Of a DNA stretch of 35,660 nucleotides, positions 31,750-35,660 are shown in pieces. The stretch is taken from positions 1 through 35,660 of the forward strand of contig CAKZKR010000101.1 of the NCBI GenBank assembly GCA_937124615.1, given 5' to 3'. The number at the start of each line of letters is the position of its first letter. The first letter of the stretch is position 1. The position numbers were made by a program, and so were the translations under genes. Below the pieces are notes generated by a model. That model worked only from the letters and a program-made list of their open reading frames with translations, had not been told where the DNA came from and did not search any database. Origin of the DNA: an uncultured bacterium (GTDB lineage Bacteria > Hydrogenedentota > Hydrogenedentia > Hydrogenedentales > Hydrogenedentaceae).

Positions 31750-34590
31750 TTAATCATCTGTGATAAGAATTTTTGTATTTAATGGGGTCATATTATAGAG
31801 TAGGATTATGTCGTCATTTGTTAAACAGATACAGCCATGAGATGAAGGTGTCCCGATGAGTTCCTCTTTATTTGTTCCATGAATGTAGATAAATCGTTTG
31901 TAAGTGTCTACAATTTCTCCTTCCTTATTGTTCCCTTTATTTTTTGTTTCTTCCAATCCATTGAGTCGAAGTATCCGTGTTAGGACCAAAGATTCGTCAG
32001 TTATCTGACTTTTATCCCAGATTCCTGCTGGTTCTCGATTACGGAAGATTTGCCCCCAGGGTGCTTGGTCGCCAATTTTTTCAACAATTTGGTGCCAGCC
32101 TCGTGGAGTTTGTTCGGAACCCAATATTTCACCGGTTCCTTTTGTTGCAGTAGAACAAGATGCCTGCCATATTATTTTGTTTTTTTCTATCACATTTAAT
32201 TCTTGTTGCTTCACAGAGACCCAGATGCCTCGTTCAGTCCCAACTTCTTTATCCCAGTTATATGTTTTTAATATTGTTTTTTCTTCTTCGGTCAAGTCTC
32301 TTGGTTGTTGATATGAAGAACTTGTATTAATTGAGAGATTTTGTCCCTGCGAAGTATCTGCTGTTACTTTAATAGTGTTGGGAACGGTTAGGTGATATTG
32401 ATTGTCTTTGTGTCTCACAGAACAATAATCTCCATTAGGTAAAGGTTTAACAAAAAATATTTCGGGTAGATTGTTTATTCTTGCGGGTGAGAAAAAGATT
32501 TCTTCCCAGCCCGGCTTTGCAGGTTTTATACCTAATACATATTCGGATATAAGGTAGATTGGGCAACTGCTCCATGCATGACACCAACTCATATTTACTT
32601 TCATTTCGGGTTTCCATACTTCCAAACACGATGTAGCACCATTGCGGAGCATTTCTTTCCATGAATATTCAGTGTCGTTGGTTAGTAGGTTCCAAGCTAA
32701 CTCCGGGTGGCCCTCTTTGAAACAGGCTTCTATGACATAGGAGGCTATGTATACACCGCAAGATAAACCTTTTTGTTCAATCTGTGAAAAAATGTTTGCT
32801 TTGACTTCTTCATCTTGAACTAATCCGAAAAAGAGAGGGAGGGCATTACTATGTAAGGAGTAATGTCCGGAGCCGGGTGCGTCTTTATATAGTTTTTTCT
32901 CAGGGTCAAGAAAGGTCTTTTGGTAATTGTTCCAAATCCTTTTTGATTTTTCGGTTAGTTCCGAGTTTTCTATTCCGAGTTCTTTGAATATTTCCAGTGT
33001 TTGAGTAATAGCGCCGTAGTAAAAAGCATTTACGACTGCATTCGGTTTGTCTTGGGCAAATTCGTAGTCAAAATTATCGCGAAGGTTTTTGGGCCAGTCT
33101 ATCAATATGGGTTTTGAACCTGTGGATTTCAGAAGGGTGGCTTCATTTTCAAATTGAGCGAAGTAGTTCAAAAGGGGGGGAAGACATTCTGTGGCCATGG
33201 CTTTTAGAAATTCCTTATCTCCAGAATGTCGATAGTATTCCCATAACATAAGGGGATATTGGAGAGAATATTCTGCAAATTCCTGGATAAATCCGGAAGG
33301 TGCTACCGCCAATATTCCCGGGTCAATTTTTGTAGATAGGTAAAAATCGGTCAATGATTTTTGAGTTAATGAGGTATCGCCTGTAAGCCATAAGAACGAA
33401 CGGGAAGTAATAACAGCGTCACCTAAATATTGCCCCTTCTCACGCGAGGGGCAATCTAAAAATCCTTCCTGAGAACATAACTGAACACCTAACTGGCAAA
33501 TATTCCATATTTGGGTTAGTTCCTGATTAGAAGAGTAAAATAGAACTTTTGTTGGGTCAAAAGGATAATGGCGTTCTTCAACCCAAACAGAAACAGTTTC
33601 CGGGGCGTTTTCTAATTCGATGTAACGAAAGGCGCGATATTCAAAAAATGGGGTAATATCCTCTTCTCCAGACAGAATAACAGTTTCTTTATAGTTGCAA
33701 TTTGCTCTCATTTGCCAGCGGACATTTCCATTCTTATCAAGTTCCTCCGCGTGATAGACTGTAATCTTTTGTCCCTTTTCTCCTTTCGTCTTTATCCGTG
33801 TATATCCAACTACTTCGCGTCCGAAATCAAACAAAAGATTTCCGGAGATAGTTTTTCTCTGATGGATAGGAAAAACTTCTTTTACTTCCAGCGGTTTTAC
33901 GGGTAGTTGAACGAAATGATAGTCATTTTTACCTATTTCGGGGTGAGTCCAATGATTGTCATCATATTCAATGTGTTGCCAGTTTTTGGGATATTTTTGC
34001 ATGTCCATATTTTCAAGGAATTGAGTTTTATAGCCTGTGGTTTCGGTAGTAATGAACGCTTCTAAAGGGAGGCATTTCCAAGTAGTGTCGGAAAGGATTT
34101 CTGTTTGTTTTCCGTCGGGATAGGTAATAATAAGTTTTAGGATAAGGCCGGAACGGTTGTCCCCGCTAACACATACACGATTGACAAGTCCCCTATAGTA
34201 GGTATGGATTGCAATTATATTAGCACCTATTTTTATGAAGGGGGTTAAGTCATATTTGTAGAATGGGTAGGCAAAAGGGTAACCGGTGGTAGGTCCCTCG
34301 AATATATATTCTTCATTTAGGTATAGTTTGAAGTAATCATCAGCGGTTATGAAAAGTTCCGCAGAGACAGGGGGGCTATCAACAGTAAATTTTTTTCTGT
34401 ATAAAGTGTGTATTTGATGAGGAGCACTTTTAATCCAGTTATCTTTTCTTTGGGTCCTATAATCATTGTTATATTCTACCCCTTTTATCCTTGGGTCCGT
34501 GATTAACTGAGCCTCGCCGAATGGATTGAGTGTTGTAGGAAAGTAGGAGAGGATACTTATTGTAAGGGATAGGGAAAAAAATAAGTTCAT
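31750..34590 (-). CDS. alpha-L-rhamnosidase (GH78) fused to an L,D-transpeptidase (YkuD) domain
   Basis: A 946-aa ORF with AGGG seven bases upstream of its ATG and an in-frame stop just before it. Residues 1-19 are hydrophobic, a signal-like segment lacking early positive charges. About 25-745 is a GH78-type enzyme: beta-sandwich domains (ITADDYFKLYLNEEYIFEGP; LLFDFGREVVGYTRI) and an (alpha/alpha)6 barrel with LDCPSREKGQYLGD (Asp379, Glu384, Asp391, the usual acidic set) and GATSCLEVWK (Glu657, the predicted general base) before SWCHAWSSCP. About 787-945 is a YkuD domain: RGIWVSVKQQELNVIEKNKI, GSEQTPRGWHQIVEKIG, YIHGTNKEELIG (His904) and SSHGCICLTNDD (catalytic Cys920). The linker has no Met, so an independent ATG start for the transpeptidase is unlikely. 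Arg is usual where Cys922 sits. Rhamnosidases and peptidoglycan cross-linkers are not normally joined. Confidence 0.9.
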   Translation of the reverse strand: MNLFFSLSLTISILSYFPTTLNPFGEAQLITDPRIKGVEYNNDYRTQRKDNWIKSAPHQIHTLYRKKFTVDSPPVSAELFITADDYFKLYLNEEYIFEGPTTGYPFAYPFYKYDLTPFIKIGANIIAIHTYYRGLVNRVCVSGDNRSGLILKLIITYPDGKQTEILSDTTWKCLPLEAFITTETTGYKTQFLENMDMQKYPKNWQHIEYDDNHWTHPEIGKNDYHFVQLPVKPLEVKEVFPIHQRKTISGNLLFDFGREVVGYTRIKTKGEKGQKITVYHAEELDKNGNVRWQMRANCNYKETVILSGEEDITPFFEYRAFRYIELENAPETVSVWVEERHYPFDPTKVLFYSSNQELTQIWNICQLGVQLCSQEGFLDCPSREKGQYLGDAVITSRSFLWLTGDTSLTQKSLTDFYLSTKIDPGILAVAPSGFIQEFAEYSLQYPLMLWEYYRHSGDKEFLKAMATECLPPLLNYFAQFENEATLLKSTGSKPILIDWPKNLRDNFDYEFAQDKPNAVVNAFYYGAITQTLEIFKELGIENSELTEKSKRIWNNYQKTFLDPEKKLYKDAPGSGHYSLHSNALPLFFGLVQDEEVKANIFSQIEQKGLSCGVYIASYVIEACFKEGHPELAWNLLTNDTEYSWKEMLRNGATSCLEVWKPEMKVNMSWCHAWSSCPIYLISEYVLGIKPAKPGWEEIFFSPARINNLPEIFFVKPLPNGDYCSVRHKDNQYHLTVPNTIKVTADTSQGQNLSINTSSSYQQPRDLTEEEKTILKTYNWDKEVGTERGIWVSVKQQELNVIEKNKIIWQASCSTATKGTGEILGSEQTPRGWHQIVEKIGDQAPWGQIFRNREPAGIWDKSQITDESLVLTRILRLNGLEETKNKGNNKEGEIVDTYKRFIYIHGTNKEELIGTPSSHGCICLTNDDIILLYNMTPLNTKILITDD

Positions 34591-34617
34591 AAAGTACCCT
34601 TAATGTTGGTATGTGTT

Positions 34618-34647
34618 TTTAAAAAAGCCATGCAGACTGTTTATAAT
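34618..34647 (+). promoter_or_regulatory. candidate promoter for efp
   Basis: A perfect TATAAT (34642-34647) with a TTTAAA at 34618-34623 at 18-base spacing lies about 73 bases upstream of the efp start, in the divergent spacer with the rhamnosidase gene. The -10 element is convincing, the -35 weak. Confidence 0.4.
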
Positions 34648-34719
34648 ATATTTATATTATGAATTGAGGTACAGTTTATTCAACTGGAATTAAAAGGAAA
34701 ATGTGAAAGGAGTGAAAGG

Positions 34720-35286
34720 ATGATTTCTGTTTCTGGGTTTCGTAGAGGAATGGCCGTTCGTTATGAAGGAGATATCTGGGTTGTGGTGGAATTTCAACAT
34801 ATAACACCGGGTAATTGGCGGGCCATGTTAAAGACAAAATTAAAAAATGTGAAGACGGGGAGGTCCATGGAAGTTACTTTCCGGATGTCTGATGAAGTAG
34901 AAGAAGTGATGTTGTTAGAACGCAAAATGCAGTATCTTTATGAGTCGGAAGGGCTTCTTTATTTTATGGATTTGGAGACTTATGAACAAACTTTTATTCC
35001 AGAAGAGATGTTGGGCGAACAAAAGAAATTTTTGAAGGAATCTGATTTATGTTCTATTTATTTTTTAGAGGATAAACCGATTATTGCGGAAATGGCACCG
35101 TTTGTAGAATTAAAGGTCGTTTCTGCAGAACCTGCTGTGAGGGGTGATACTGCAACGAATGTGATGAAATTCTGCACTTTAGAAAGTGGAGCGAAGATAC
35201 AAGTTCCCCTTTTTATTAAGGAAGGAGATGTTATAAAAGTTGATACACGAACCGGTAAGTATATTGAGCGTGTATCCACAGGCTAA
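34720..35286 (+). CDS. efp: elongation factor P
   Basis: A 188-aa protein of normal EF-P length, preceded by AAAGGAGTGAAAGG. The three beta-barrel domains are recognisable: the N-terminal KOW-like part (GFRRGMAVRYEGDIWVVVEF), the OB domain (MQYLYESEGLLYFMDLETYE) and the C-terminal OB domain with GDTATNVMKFCTLESGAKIQVPLFIKEGDVI, close to the EF-P signature. EF-P enters the ribosomal E site to help form peptide bonds at polyproline. The tip of the domain I loop reads TPGNWRAML, so the residue aligned with the modified Lys34 of E. coli (PGKGQA) is Asn32, neither Lys nor Arg. EpmA/EpmB- or EarP-type modification is therefore not expected; none of those genes is in the window. Confidence 0.95.
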   Translation: MISVSGFRRGMAVRYEGDIWVVVEFQHITPGNWRAMLKTKLKNVKTGRSMEVTFRMSDEVEEVMLLERKMQYLYESEGLLYFMDLETYEQTFIPEEMLGEQKKFLKESDLCSIYFLEDKPIIAEMAPFVELKVVSAEPAVRGDTATNVMKFCTLESGAKIQVPLFIKEGDVIKVDTRTGKYIERVSTG

Positions 35287-35306
35287 TGGTTTTGTTTTTT
35301 ATAGGT

Positions 35307-35639
35307 TTATCCTTCTCCCATTTCTCCGAGGAAAGCATCGCGTTTGCCATCAACTACCAGGACCAATTGTTGACCTTCTGTGGTTATTTTCATGTTGTTA
35401 ATATCAAAATTGTCTGGCAATATTTGTATATGGTCAATGCTTTCTCGGGGGATGATAATTACTTTAATTGTTTCATCAATTTGCACACCACTGGACTGTT
35501 GACGGGTTAACATAATCCCTTTTCCTTCTATTGCAATCCAATTTTCAGACCAGACAGTTACTTTACCAACGAAAGAAAAGGGTTTTTGTTCTTTGAAGTT
35601 TTTTCTTATTTTTACGCGGACAATTCTATCTTTAATCAT
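35307..35639 (-). CDS. hypothetical protein, small beta-barrel (LSm-like?)
   Basis: A 110-aa protein with a good AAGGAG site upstream of ATG (complement of 35637-35639), convergent with efp with only 20 bases between stops. I do not recognise a family. The strand pattern, a basic start (MIKDRIVRVKIRKNFKEQK), then FVGKVTVWSENWIAIEGKGIML and later VIIIPRESIDHIQILP, looks like a five-stranded SH3-like barrel of the Sm/Hfq type, in which a final strand carries the 'IP..aI..I' pattern. This is an inference from sequence rhythm alone. An RNA- or nucleic-acid-binding role would fit but is unproven. Confidence 0.7.
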   Translation of the reverse strand: MIKDRIVRVKIRKNFKEQKPFSFVGKVTVWSENWIAIEGKGIMLTRQQSSGVQIDETIKVIIIPRESIDHIQILPDNFDINNMKITTEGQQLVLVVDGKRDAFLGEMGEG

Positions 35640-35660
35640 TGTGAAACTCCTTTTTCATTA

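Noticed and set aside
31750-35286. A functional link between the rhamnosidase and EF-P rhamnosylation
   Set aside because: EarP-type rhamnosylation needs Arg at the EF-P loop tip, which is Asn here; the genes are divergent and no earP or dTDP-rhamnose synthesis gene is present.

Overview
This is an AT-rich bacterial chromosome segment from an anaerobic-looking, glycan-degrading organism. The best taxonomic clue is the secreted papain-like protease at 16435-19341. It carries a long Glu-Gly-rich linker followed by two copies of a SELLRVIQFFNSG-type module. From memory, that combination is typical of Candidatus Hydrogenedentes (Hydrogenedentota) and some neighbours in the Planctomycetota/Lentisphaerota sphere; no search was run. 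The abundance of Gfo/Idh/MocA oxidoreductases, TIM-barrel sugar isomerases, DUF6807, DUF4091 and UroD-like proteins fits this, and the oxygen-sensitive 2-hydroxyacyl-CoA dehydratase genes fit an anaerobic lifestyle.

Layout. 1-5424 (+): a truncated SGNH hydrolase with a tiny overlapping ORF, a UroD-like protein, an exported DUF6807 protein, a Tat-exported Gfo/Idh/MocA oxidoreductase and a TIM-barrel isomerase, closed by a strong terminator. 5568-9911 (+): DUF4139 lipoprotein-like/secreted protein, nnrE, thpR, a YggT-family protein and a decayed pckA (two frameshifts plus a large internal deletion), closed by a terminator. 9957-16280 (+): a large secreted DUF4091 glycoside-hydrolase-like protein, a histone-deacetylase-family enzyme and a multi-pass membrane protein. 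16435-19341 (-): the modular papain-like protease. 19529-22761 (+): a dehydratase/activase/dehydratase trio of the benzoyl-CoA reductase/2-hydroxyacyl-CoA dehydratase family. 22801-26468 (-): a second isomerase and Tat-exported oxidoreductase pair, followed by a B12-binding radical SAM protein. 26741-26830 (-): tRNA-Ser(GGA). 26959-29367 (-): a hybrid sensor kinase with three PAS domains. 29546-31681 (+): a GH50/agarase-like hydrolase. 31750-34590 (-): an alpha-L-rhamnosidase (GH78) fused to an L,D-transpeptidase (YkuD) domain. 34720-35639: efp and a convergent small unknown gene.

How the genes work together (inference): secreted hydrolases (GH78, GH50-like, DUF4091) release sugars, and the two oxidoreductase plus isomerase pairs look like oxidation/epimerisation modules acting on released sugars. 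The dehydratase trio points to fermentation of amino or hydroxy acids, or reduction of an unusual thioester. Housekeeping genes (efp, nnrE, thpR, tRNA-Ser) are interspersed. No transposase, integrase, CRISPR array or phage gene was seen. No stretch over 300 bases lacks a gene; the longest gap (26469-26740) holds only a candidate plus-strand terminator.
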